Of a DNA stretch of 64,000 bases, positions 43,173-50,763 are shown one piece after another. Numbering within the stretch: the first letter of the stretch is position 1; each line of letters begins with the position of its first letter. Both the position numbers and the translations under genes were made by a program. Source of the DNA: Haloarcula amylovorans (GTDB taxonomy: Archaea; Halobacteriota; Halobacteria; Halobacteriales; Haloarculaceae); assembly GCF_004681185.1 (NCBI RefSeq), contig NZ_SRIF01000002.1, positions 787,994 through 851,993 on the forward strand. Reading direction: 5' to 3'. Below the pieces are notes generated by a model that was not told the origin of the DNA, searched no databases, and saw only the letters and a list, made by a program, of their open reading frames with translations.

Positions 43173-43784
43173 ATGAACTACGAAGCAGCGCTTGACCGCG
43201 CGTACGACGTGCTGCCAGACCAACCCAGAGAGGCCGGTGACCGCCTCTCGATTCCGGACCCAGAGTGGCAGACGGACGGTGCGTTCACGCGACTGACGAA
43301 CCTCAGTTCGATCTCCGATGCGCTCTCGCGTGACGCCCAGCACCTCCACCGCGCCATCCAGCGCGAGTTCGGGACCAACGGGCAGTTCGATGGCGACCAG
43401 GCTCGATACAACGGTTCCTTCGACGAGGGCGACTTCCAGGCGGCCATCGACGCCTACGTCGCCGAGTACGTCACCTGTTCGGAGTGTGGCCTGCCCGACA
43501 CCGTCCTCAAGACCGAGGACGGCGTCGACATGCTCCGCTGTCAGGCCTGTGGTGCCTTCCGCCCGGTCCAGAAGGGCGCGACCAACACCACCCAACAGCA
43601 GACGCCCACGCTCGAAGAGGGCGAGACCTACGAGGTCAAGATCACCGGCACCGGCCGCGAAGGCGACGGGGTCGCCGAGAAGGGCAAGTACACCATCTTC
43701 GTCTCTGGCGCGCGCGAAGGGCAGGTCGTCGAGGCCTACATCGAGAGCATCAGCGGGACGCTCGCATTCGGGCACATCGCCTGA
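43173..43784 (+). CDS. Translation initiation factor aIF2 subunit beta with TRAM domain
   Basis: 203 residues. Middle and C-terminal part of the aIF2 beta: conserved helical core (SRDAQHLHRAIQREFGTNGQFDGDQARYNGSF) and zinc ribbon CSECGLPDTVLKTEDGVDMLRCQACGA. After it a TRAM domain (GETYEVKITGTGREGDGVAEKGKYTIFV and AREGQVVEAYIESISGTLAFGHI) is fused, an RNA-binding OB-like unit. The fusion is found in haloarchaea. It joins aIF2 alpha and gamma to deliver Met-tRNAi to the ribosome. TATA box upstream. Confidence 0.93.
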   Translation: MNYEAALDRAYDVLPDQPREAGDRLSIPDPEWQTDGAFTRLTNLSSISDALSRDAQHLHRAIQREFGTNGQFDGDQARYNGSFDEGDFQAAIDAYVAEYVTCSECGLPDTVLKTEDGVDMLRCQACGAFRPVQKGATNTTQQQTPTLEEGETYEVKITGTGREGDGVAEKGKYTIFVSGAREGQVVEAYIESISGTLAFGHIA

Positions 43785-43845
43785 AGGCAGTCGATCCGGC
43801 TTTCTCGCCCACTAGAGCTTTATTTCAGTAGTTCGATTCGCGGAC

Positions 43846-44262
43846 ATGGCATCGAACAGCGACGCGCGAGGGGTGTTCCTGCTCGCCGTCCTCGCCTGCG
43901 TCTTCGGCTTGGTCCACGCAGTCTCCGGCGTCATCGTCCTCCTTTCTGCTCTCAGTATCGGCGCGTTCGCCCTCGGCGGCAGTCAGCTCGTCCTCGGTCT
44001 GTTGCTCGTTCCCGCGGGCGTCGGTATCACGTATCGACGATCGTGGGGCAGATGGCTCGGTATCGTGTGCTTTGCTGGAATCGCCATCGTGCAGGCGCTC
44101 CCGTTGCTCTCGGGAAGTGAAATCGCCGTCCCACTCGCTGGTCTCTTTCTGTCGGTCGGCAGTTCGATCTACTTACTGCTGGCTGGCGAAGCCTTCGAGA
44201 ATGGAGACGACAACTCCCGCGTGCTCACGGAAGACACTGATCCACACGAGTTCGTTCGCTAA
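43846..44262 (+). CDS. Hypothetical membrane protein (138 aa)
   Basis: Four hydrophobic segments, beginning MASNSDARGVFLLAVLACVFGLVHAV; the third loop has Arg/Trp residues (YRRSWGRWLG). Acidic C-terminus. Family not recognised. Located 60 bases after the aIF2-beta gene on the same strand. Confidence 0.72.
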   Translation: MASNSDARGVFLLAVLACVFGLVHAVSGVIVLLSALSIGAFALGGSQLVLGLLLVPAGVGITYRRSWGRWLGIVCFAGIAIVQALPLLSGSEIAVPLAGLFLSVGSSIYLLLAGEAFENGDDNSRVLTEDTDPHEFVR

Positions 44263-44300
44263 GCCGGGCTTATACGCGGAAACGCACGTTGCGAGCGGGA

Positions 44301-45008
44301 TTATACCTCCACCTCTTCGATAATCTCTGGCGAGTCGTTGCTCGGGCTGTTGACCGCCGTCGAGATCGGGTAGGTCCGCATCGGCCCGTCGTAGGGGTCG
44401 AGTAAGTTCGCCCCCTCAGCCGTCTCGCCCGTGAGCCACGTCTCCTCCTCGTCGGGCGCGAGCACGACGGCCATCCGATGGTGGAGCTCGCGGACCGCGT
44501 CGTTCGGGTCGGTCGTCACGATGGTGAACGTCTCCACGATGTCGTCTTCGCTGTCCTCGTCGTCCGCCGTATTCGCTCCGTACTCGCCTAGTCCCGACTG
44601 CCGCTGTGGCGGTTTCCACCGCTCGTAGAGACCGGCCATGGCGAACAGGTCGTCGCCGGGCAGGCAGACGCGGTAGGGCTGTTTCTCCCCGTTCGTCTCC
44701 TGCCACTCGTAGAACCCATCCGCGGGCACGAGGCATCTTCGCGATTCGTAGGCGTCGGCGAACGACCGCTTCTCGGCGAGCGTCTCGGCACGGGCGTTGA
44801 TGTAGGCGTGGTCTGAGCGGTTCTCGGCCCACGCCGGGACGAGTCCCCACTTCATTTGCTGGATGGTGTCGGGCTCCTCGGTCGTGACCACGGGCAGTGA
44901 CTGACTCGGCGCGGCGTTGTAGCGCGGCTTGAACTCGAAGTCGAAGGTGGCGTCGAAACGCTCCTCTATCTCGTCTGGCGGCGTGAACAGACTGTAGCGG
45001 CCACACAT
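44301..45008 (-). CDS. SOS response-associated peptidase (YedK/HMCES, SRAP domain)
   Basis: 235 residues. The start MCGRYSLF fixes Cys2, the residue that crosslinks to abasic sites in single-stranded DNA. Further motifs: PRYNAAPSQ (Asn), ADGFYEW (Glu near 117), HHRMAVVL (catalytic His near 175). Protects abasic sites at replication forks and may process DNA-protein crosslinks. The open frame runs upstream to 45221, but the N-terminal Cys after removal of Met sets the start at 45008. Divergent from an aldo/keto reductase by 82 bases. Confidence 0.95.
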   Translation of the reverse strand: MCGRYSLFTPPDEIEERFDATFDFEFKPRYNAAPSQSLPVVTTEEPDTIQQMKWGLVPAWAENRSDHAYINARAETLAEKRSFADAYESRRCLVPADGFYEWQETNGEKQPYRVCLPGDDLFAMAGLYERWKPPQRQSGLGEYGANTADDEDSEDDIVETFTIVTTDPNDAVRELHHRMAVVLAPDEEETWLTGETAEGANLLDPYDGPMRTYPISTAVNSPSNDSPEIIEEVEV

Positions 45009-45090
45009 ACTCGGAGGGAAGACGGCGACGAGCAAAAGTCCTCGCCGCGGGGCGGCCAACAGTTTTGCGCGTCCGGCCCGACCCTCCGCT

Positions 45091-45975
45091 ATGGAGACTC
45101 GACCGCTCGGCACAACAGGACACGACAGCACGGTCGCGACGTTCGGGACCATCGCGCTCAACTGGCTCGAACAGGAGGGTGCGAACCAGATGGTCGAACA
45201 CGTTCTCGACCACGGCGTCAACCACTTCGACGTCGCGCCGACCTACGGCGACGCCGAACTCAAACTCGGCCCGAAGCTCCGCCAGTATCGCGAGGATATC
45301 TTCCTCGGCTGTAAGACCCAGGAGCGGGACTACGACGGCGCGGCCGACAAGATAGACCGCTCGCTCGACAGGCTGGGCATCGACACCATCGATCTCTACC
45401 AGATTCACGGACTAGAGTACGAGTCGGAGTTGGACGAGATCATGGGCGACGACGGCGCGCTGGCGGCGGTTCGGGACGCGATGGACGACGGGAAAATCGA
45501 GCACCTCGGGCTCACGAGTCACGGTGACCCCGATCTCATTCTCTCGGCCATCGACCGCATCGACGACCTCGAAACCGTGATGTTTCCGCTGAATCCGGTC
45601 GTCGTCGCGAAGGACGACGGCGAACACGATTACGAGGCCGTCTTGGAGCGGGCCGAGGAGGAGGATATCGGCACGCTCGGCATCAAGGCCTTCGCGAAGG
45701 GGTCGTGGCCGCCGACGGACGAACTGCCGGAAGCGGACCGGCCGTACGCGAACTGGTACGAACCGGTCGATACACCCGAGACCATTCGCGACCGGTTCGA
45801 CTTCGCGGCCTCACAGGGCCTGAGCACCGTCGTCTCGCCGGGCGACCCGAAACTCGTGACGATGGTCATGAACGCCGCCTCGCGCTATGACGGGATGGAC
45901 GAGGCCGCACAGCGCTCGCTCGTCGAGGAAGCGCGTCACGACGACAGCCCCGTTCCGGAACAACTCCACCACTGA
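45091..45975 (+). CDS. Aldo/keto reductase
   Basis: 294 residues. FDVAPTYGDAELKLG (Asp/Tyr), FLGCKTQ (Lys), LYQIHGLE (His) form the catalytic tetrad; the C-terminal cofactor part is GLSTVVSPGDPKLV. Belongs to the AKR subgroup seen in archaea and some bacteria with a broad range of substrates. Four bases after its stop, a methyltransferase gene begins on the same strand. Confidence 0.93.
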   Translation: METRPLGTTGHDSTVATFGTIALNWLEQEGANQMVEHVLDHGVNHFDVAPTYGDAELKLGPKLRQYREDIFLGCKTQERDYDGAADKIDRSLDRLGIDTIDLYQIHGLEYESELDEIMGDDGALAAVRDAMDDGKIEHLGLTSHGDPDLILSAIDRIDDLETVMFPLNPVVVAKDDGEHDYEAVLERAEEEDIGTLGIKAFAKGSWPPTDELPEADRPYANWYEPVDTPETIRDRFDFAASQGLSTVVSPGDPKLVTMVMNAASRYDGMDEAAQRSLVEEARHDDSPVPEQLHH

Positions 45976-45978
45976 GCC

Positions 45979-46731
45979 GTGGCGAGCGGGAACGAAGGAG
46001 CGGGCGTCCCGCGGACGGTCAAGGCTGCTCTCGCCGACAGACCAGTCGCGGGCCGCGTCTGTCTGGAAGCGGGAGCTGGCGTCGGCAACACCACGGCGGG
46101 CTTGCTGGCGGCGGGCGCAAAGCGGGTGTACGCCGTCACCGACGACCCCGAACACGCCGCTCTCGTGCGCGAGCGGTGCGGGGGCAAGTCGAATCGCCTC
46201 GTCGTTATCGAGGCCGACCTCCGAGAGACGCCGCTCCGAACGGATTCCGTGGACTTCGTCACCGCCCACGGCCTCTGTAACGTCCTCGCGCCCGCCGCGC
46301 TGGATTCGGTCGCCGCCGAACTCACCCGCATCGCCTCACCGAGGGCGCACCTCGTTCTCGACGACTACGCGCCGCTCCCCGACGACGCCGCGGTGGGGGA
46401 CCTCTTCGCCGTCGAGAACGCCGCGAGCGAACTTGCGGACGGTCGGCCCGCGCTCTCGTTCTATCCGGCGCGGCTCCTCCGCCGCCTGTTCGTCGGTCAC
46501 GGCTGGGCCTTCGACCGCGAAAAGACGTTGCTCGACCCGGTGCCGTGGACGGCGAATCACCTCTCGGCGCACGCCGCGGCGGCCCGCCACGCCGCCGCGC
46601 GACTCCCGCCGGGACTGGGCGACCCGCTGGTAAAACGGGCCGACGAGCTGGAAGCGACTATCGGCTCCGAGTCGGTCGGCCGGATGTACAGCGTCGCGCT
46701 GACACTGCCGGAGGGCTCCGAACCGGCATAA
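45979..46731 (+). CDS. Class I SAM-dependent methyltransferase
   Basis: 250 residues from GTG 45979. The SAM-binding motif I reads VCLEAGAGVGNTTAGLLAAGA near residues 21-41, then motif II VYAVTDDPEHA, and motif IV VDFVTAHGLCNVL. The gene begins three bases after the stop of the aldo/keto reductase, so they are probably cotranscribed. The target is unknown; small-molecule or tRNA methylation are both possible. Confidence 0.9.
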   Translation: MASGNEGAGVPRTVKAALADRPVAGRVCLEAGAGVGNTTAGLLAAGAKRVYAVTDDPEHAALVRERCGGKSNRLVVIEADLRETPLRTDSVDFVTAHGLCNVLAPAALDSVAAELTRIASPRAHLVLDDYAPLPDDAAVGDLFAVENAASELADGRPALSFYPARLLRRLFVGHGWAFDREKTLLDPVPWTANHLSAHAAAARHAAARLPPGLGDPLVKRADELEATIGSESVGRMYSVALTLPEGSEPA

Positions 46732-46743
46732 TCCGCCCGCGAC

Positions 46744-46749
46744 TTTAAA
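46744..46749 (+). promoter_or_regulatory. TATA box of the gene at 46782
   Basis: tttaaa ends 32 bases before the ATG at 46782, the normal distance for a leaderless haloarchaeal gene. Confidence 0.55.
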
Positions 46750-46781
46750 CCGGATGGCGACCTAACGTGTCACCAAGCCGC

Positions 46782-47168
46782 ATGACGACCGAGCCGTCGT
46801 TCTCGATTCCCGCCCACCCGAAACGCCGCTACCCCTACGACGAGGGGGTCGAGTACGAGGGCGGCACGGAGTTCGAACTCATTCCTGACGAGGAGCGGGC
46901 GACGCCGGAACTCGCCGCGACGGTGCGTAACCTCCTCGCCGACGGACCGTACCGCTACGGCGACTTTCACGACCTCCCGATGCCGCTGTGGTTGGTCCGC
47001 GACGAGGAGACGGCCGACGTGTTCCGCGTGGCCGTCCGCGACGGAACCGTGCGCCTGCACGTCTTGCCGACCACTGAACCCGACGGCCTGCGGCGGTTCT
47101 ACGACCGACTGCGGGCGTCCGACGCCGACTGTCAGTGGACCGTCGAGCGCCGGGTCGACGCAACGTAG
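46782..47168 (+). CDS. Conserved haloarchaeal hypothetical protein (128 aa)
   Basis: Soluble acidic alpha/beta protein: MTTEPSFSIPAHPKRRYPY, then VRNLLADGPYRYGDFHDLPMPLWLVRDEETADVFRVAVRDGTVRLHVLPTTEP, ending with WTVERRVDAT. No recognised motif; resembles small haloarchaeal proteins of unknown role. ATG 46782 is favoured by the TATA box; an in-frame start at 46767 lies five codons upstream. Confidence 0.78.
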   Translation: MTTEPSFSIPAHPKRRYPYDEGVEYEGGTEFELIPDEERATPELAATVRNLLADGPYRYGDFHDLPMPLWLVRDEETADVFRVAVRDGTVRLHVLPTTEPDGLRRFYDRLRASDADCQWTVERRVDAT

Positions 47169-47241
47169 CGCGCCAAGACGGCGGGACCACGGTTGTCACG
47201 GACCCAAAACCGTCTTACCCGATTGCCTCTATTCCCCGTTT

Positions 47242-48528
47242 ATGACCGTCTCTCGTGAAGTGGAGTTATCGGGCCACATCATCGACTCGGGGATGATGCA
47301 GGCCTGTTTCGGCATCGTGATGGACATGGGCGGGTCGTTCTCCGTCGAGGAGTTCGATATCGGCCGCCACAAGGACGACGAGTCCTACGCCCGACTCCTC
47401 GTCGAGGCCGACGACCCCGCACACCTGCAGTCCATCGTCCACGAACTGCACCAGAACGGCGCGAACCCCGCTGACCCCAAGGACGCCACGCTCGAACCCG
47501 CACCCGCCGACCAGGTCGTCCCCCACGGCTTCTACTCAACGACGAACCACCCGACGTACGTCCGCTACGACGGCGAGTGGATCGGTGTCGAAAACATCGA
47601 GATGGACTGTGCAGTGGTGGTGGAAGATCCCGCGGAGCGAAGCTCCGCGGACCGTTCGAGCGGGCAGAGCCCGCGAGAAGACGGAGAGAGTCCGAAAGCG
47701 TACACCAAGGTTCTCAACGCCGTCGAGGAAGGCGACCGCATCGTCACCGGCGACACCGGCATCAAGGTCGAACCGCCCGAACGCCCTCGCGACTCGGGCG
47801 GCGCGTTCGGGTTCATGCAGGGCGGCGTTTCCTCGGAGCGCCCCTCCGAGTCCACCATCGAGAAGATAGCGACCGCAATCCGAGAGACGAAAAAGGAGGG
47901 CGGGAAGGTGCTGGCCGTCTGTGGACCCGCACTCATCCACTCGGGGGCTCGGGAGGAACTCGCTCAGTTGGTCCGCGAGGGGTACGTCGACATGCTCTCG
48001 GCCGGCAACGGCTTCGCCGTCCACGACATCGAACGCGACCTCTATGGCACGTCACTCGGCGTCGACACCGAGACGTTGGACCACGCCCGCCACGGCCACA
48101 AACACCACATCTACACCATCAGTGAGGTCATCCGCGAGGGCTCCATCCCCGAGGCCGTCGAGTCGGGGACTATCGAATCGGGCGTCATGTACGAGTGCGT
48201 CGAGAACGACCGCCCGTTCGTGCTGGCTGGGTCCATTCGGGACGACGGGCCGCTTCCGGACACCATCACCGACGCCGTCGAGGCCCAGAACGCCATCCGC
48301 GAACAGGCACACGAGGCCGACATGGTTTTGATGCTCTCGACGCTGCTGCACTCGGTCGCCGTGGGCAACTGTCTCCCCTCGACCACGCGGGTCGTCTGTG
48401 TCGACATCAACCCCGCGACGGTCACGCAGCTGCTCGACCGCGGCTCCGCACAGGCCGTCGGGATGGTCACCGACATCGGCACGTTCGTCCCGATGCTGGC
48501 GGATAAGCTGGTCGAAACGGCCGAATAG
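47242..48528 (+). CDS. LOR/SDH-family protein, probable ornithine cyclodeaminase (TIGR00300)
   Basis: 428 residues. The N-terminal about 105 form the LOR/SDH domain (SREVELSGHIIDSGMMQACFG; VVPHGFYSTTNHPTYVRY). The rest is a TIGR00300 NAD-binding domain ending with VVCVDINPATVTQLLDRGSAQAVGMVTDIGTFVPMLADKLVE. In methanogens, a member is an ornithine cyclodeaminase making proline. A stretch of about 25 residues, EDPAERSSADRSSGQSPREDGESPK at about 129-153, is low complexity and is coded by palindromic DNA (see the feature at 47630-47674), not family sequence. The gene end is duplicated 120 bases downstream. Confidence 0.85.
   Translation: MTVSREVELSGHIIDSGMMQACFGIVMDMGGSFSVEEFDIGRHKDDESYARLLVEADDPAHLQSIVHELHQNGANPADPKDATLEPAPADQVVPHGFYSTTNHPTYVRYDGEWIGVENIEMDCAVVVEDPAERSSADRSSGQSPREDGESPKAYTKVLNAVEEGDRIVTGDTGIKVEPPERPRDSGGAFGFMQGGVSSERPSESTIEKIATAIRETKKEGGKVLAVCGPALIHSGAREELAQLVREGYVDMLSAGNGFAVHDIERDLYGTSLGVDTETLDHARHGHKHHIYTISEVIREGSIPEAVESGTIESGVMYECVENDRPFVLAGSIRDDGPLPDTITDAVEAQNAIREQAHEADMVLMLSTLLHSVAVGNCLPSTTRVVCVDINPATVTQLLDRGSAQAVGMVTDIGTFVPMLADKLVETAE
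47630..47674 (+). repeat. Palindromic element inside the LOR/SDH coding sequence
   Basis: Two perfect hairpins sit in frame: ccgcggagc/gctccgcgg around gaa (47630-47650) and gcgggc/gcccgc around aga (47660-47674). They code for the low-complexity stretch of the protein. The short stems with three-base loops match those in the gene tail at 48549-48626. Confidence 0.8.
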
Positions 48529-48701
48529 CGCACCGACCGCGAGAGACGAACGGTGCGAAGCACCGTGAGTCAGCGAGCGGCCTTTTTTGGTCCAGATTTT
48601 TCAACGAGTGGTGCGCTTTGCGCACCCGAGGATGAAAAAGGTGGATCGCGCACGTTCGTCCCGATGCTGGCGGATAAGCTGGTCGAAACGGCCGAATAGC
48701 G
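48480..48701. repeat. 51-base direct duplication of the LOR/SDH gene end with hairpins between
   Basis: The last 49 coding bases plus flank (48480-48530) recur exactly at 48651-48701. The 120 bases between hold two hairpins, acggtgc/gcaccgt with loop gaa (48550-48566) and ggtgcgc/gcgcacc with loop ttt (48610-48626), and a T-run ccttttttgg near 48591-48600 that could end transcription. No open frame of substance is present in between. Confidence 0.85.
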
Positions 48702-48744
48702 GGCACTGGAGAAAGCTTATTCGACCCCGTCGGAAACGTCAGGC

Positions 48745-49161
48745 GTGCTCCGCCGAACCCTCCTCACGGCCGCGTCGACGACGCTCGCTGGCTGTGGTCT
48801 CACTCCCGCTCCCCCGTCGGCCGAATCGTACCCCGAGTCCCCGCCGAACGCCTTTTTCTCGTACCGATGGCTCCCCGACCGAACGGCGTGCGCCGTTCGG
48901 TTCGACCGAGGTAACCGGCTGACGCCGGCGAACACCGCGGCTCTCCGAATCAGGTCGGACGACGGTGACGGCGAGACGGTATGGGTCAGCCGAGACGCGG
49001 ATGCAGAAGCGTCCTATCCCCTCGAACCGGGCGCGGTCCTCCGTCATCCAGTCGGCGATGCGACCGGGCTTCGCGTGATTTGGACAGGGCCTGACGGCGA
49101 CCGGAGCGTCGTGTTCGGTCGCGCGGTTCGACCGACGCCGGCGGCCGAGGACGGCGGATGA
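48745..49161 (+). CDS. Hypothetical lipoprotein (138 aa)
   Basis: Starts at GTG 48745. N-terminus MLRRTLLTAASTTLAGCG has twin Arg and lipobox LAGC: exported, lipid-anchored. The mature part is a small beta-rich domain (FFSYRWLPDRTACAVRFDRGN; ETVWVSRDADAEASYPLEPG) reminiscent of DUF-type immunoglobulin-like folds. Overlaps the following Tat protein gene by four bases (ATGA), so the two are translated together. Confidence 0.78.
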   Translation: MLRRTLLTAASTTLAGCGLTPAPPSAESYPESPPNAFFSYRWLPDRTACAVRFDRGNRLTPANTAALRIRSDDGDGETVWVSRDADAEASYPLEPGAVLRHPVGDATGLRVIWTGPDGDRSVVFGRAVRPTPAAEDGG

Positions 49162-50057
49162 ACCGCCGGCAGTTCCTCGCCGGTCTCGGCGGGGCGGCCG
49201 CGGTCGGCGGTGGCTACGCTGGCGTCCGGTTGGCCGACCTCCGACCGTACGATCCCGAACTCCCGTCCGGCGAGACGCCGCGAGAGCGAATCATCGCCGC
49301 CGCGCGCCACCGCTACGTCGCCGACCATCGGGCGGTGACTCGTGTTCGCATGACTCGTGACTCGGCGGGGGACTCGGGATACGACGCCGCTCGCTACCGG
49401 CAACACCACGAGCACTCTCGCCGGGAACACACGCACGTATTCACTACTCGCCGTCGCCCTGCCGGGCGGGTACCTCACCCGTTTCCCGGATTGCTCGGGC
49501 TGTTTCACTGGAACGGTGTCGGCCGAGGCGAACTGCCGGCCACCTCGGTGATCCACCTGACCGACGGTGCTATCCGCACCAGTTGGGACGCGCCGACGCC
49601 CGACGGCGTCTCGGCGCGCCCGAAGTTCGGTGACGACGGGACGTACGCGACTCACAGCCCACGGTCGTCGGGCATGTTCGGGGAATTCGTCCGCCCGCAC
49701 CGAACCGCGTGGCGAGAGACCGACGACGGTACCTACGAGGTGTCGACCCGCGACGGCTACGCGCAGGTTGTCACGCTCGCGCGCGGTATCGAACGACTCC
49801 ACGGCGACTGCCGGGTCGTAGTGAGTTTAGACGACGCCGGGCGACTCGCTCGCGTAGTCGATGATCGGACGATGACACTCGCCGACGCCGAGCGGGGGCG
49901 GGGAGGTGACGAACGCGCGGAGCGGACCGTCGGCTACCGCGTCGTCACCGAGTTCGACCGATACGGCACCGCGACTGCACCGCGGCCAGCTGGCGAACTG
50001 AACCCCGACACGCGCACGCACCTCGCAAGTGCGTTCTACGACTTGCGCCGCTACTGA
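49158..50057 (+). CDS. Tat-exported hypothetical protein (299 aa)
   Basis: N-terminus MNRRQFLAGLGGAAAVGGGYAG is a Tat signal. The mature part has many Arg and His (YRQQHHEH region: AARYRQHHEHSRREHTH) and aromatic residues but no motif I know; it looks beta-rich. ATG 49158 lies in the stop codon of the upstream lipoprotein gene, so the pair is an operon. The two may form an envelope complex. Confidence 0.8.
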   Translation: MNRRQFLAGLGGAAAVGGGYAGVRLADLRPYDPELPSGETPRERIIAAARHRYVADHRAVTRVRMTRDSAGDSGYDAARYRQHHEHSRREHTHVFTTRRRPAGRVPHPFPGLLGLFHWNGVGRGELPATSVIHLTDGAIRTSWDAPTPDGVSARPKFGDDGTYATHSPRSSGMFGEFVRPHRTAWRETDDGTYEVSTRDGYAQVVTLARGIERLHGDCRVVVSLDDAGRLARVVDDRTMTLADAERGRGGDERAERTVGYRVVTEFDRYGTATAPRPAGELNPDTRTHLASAFYDLRRY

Positions 50058-50202
50058 ACTATCGCGTCGAGCGCTCCGTCGATGGTCGCCACTCCGCGGA
50101 GTCAGTACAACCCACCCTCTCGGTTTCGACTGACAGTAGTGAGAAAGCGAGTTGGTAGCGACGAATCGATCGTTCACCGCATCGGCCAGCCGTGACGTCG
50201 CC

Positions 50203-50475
50203 TCAGACGCCTTCGAGATCCGAGCGGTACTCGTTGATCTTGTCGTCGGCGTCGTCGAGCGTCTCGGCCACGTCCTCGCCGTCCCCACCAGCGATTTCGC
50301 TGAGCGCCGACTGGATGCGGGCGAGACGACCGTGGTCGGGACCCCGGTCGGCTGTCGAGAGCCGTTCGAGTTGGTCGGCGAGTTCGTCGAGGCGTTCGTT
50401 GGCGTCGTCGCTGTCGGTCTCCTCGGCGGCGGATTCGAGCACGTCGCTGGCTGTTGCGAGTTCTTCGCGTGTCAT
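50203..50475 (-). CDS. Small acidic helical protein (90 aa)
   Basis: MTREELATASDVLESAAEETDSDDANERLDELADQLERLSTADRGPDHGRLARIQSALSEIAGGDGEDVAETLDDADDKINEYRSDLEGV. Mostly amphipathic helices, no Cys. Haloarchaeal conserved small protein family of unknown function. ATG 50475 is chosen; the longer open frame upstream is not coding. Confidence 0.8.
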   Translation of the reverse strand: MTREELATASDVLESAAEETDSDDANERLDELADQLERLSTADRGPDHGRLARIQSALSEIAGGDGEDVAETLDDADDKINEYRSDLEGV

Positions 50476-50739
50476 GGTCGGCGATTCTCCCAAGAGGGAT
50501 AAAACGGTTCCCGTCGTGGAGAATCCTGCGCCTGTCGCCGACGGCGAGCGCCGGCAGGCGGGGGCGATTTTCAGGTTGAGCGTCCTCGGACTGGTCGCTC
50601 GATGTGTCGCCCGCCCCGGATTACCGACGATCGTCCGGAGAGAACCGTCCCGTCCGGCTCCCGTCGGAGCGCCACGAGCGACCGAGCTACCGGCAAAATA
50701 GCCACTCGTCGCGTGTCGTGGTGCAGTACCCACACTCAA

Positions 50740-50763
50740 GGTCCCGCTGGCTGAAACGGGACC
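50740..50763 (+). promoter_or_regulatory. Inverted repeat immediately before the ATP-grasp gene
   Basis: ggtcccg (50740-50746) and cgggacc (50757-50763) form a perfect 7-base inverted repeat with a 10-base loop. The right arm ends directly before the ATG at 50764. It could be an operator or an RNA hairpin controlling translation. Confidence 0.5.

Noticed and set aside
48467..48706. Minus-strand open frame across the duplicated gene end
   Set aside because: It is created by the 51-base repeat itself (the same peptide occurs twice) and has no start context.
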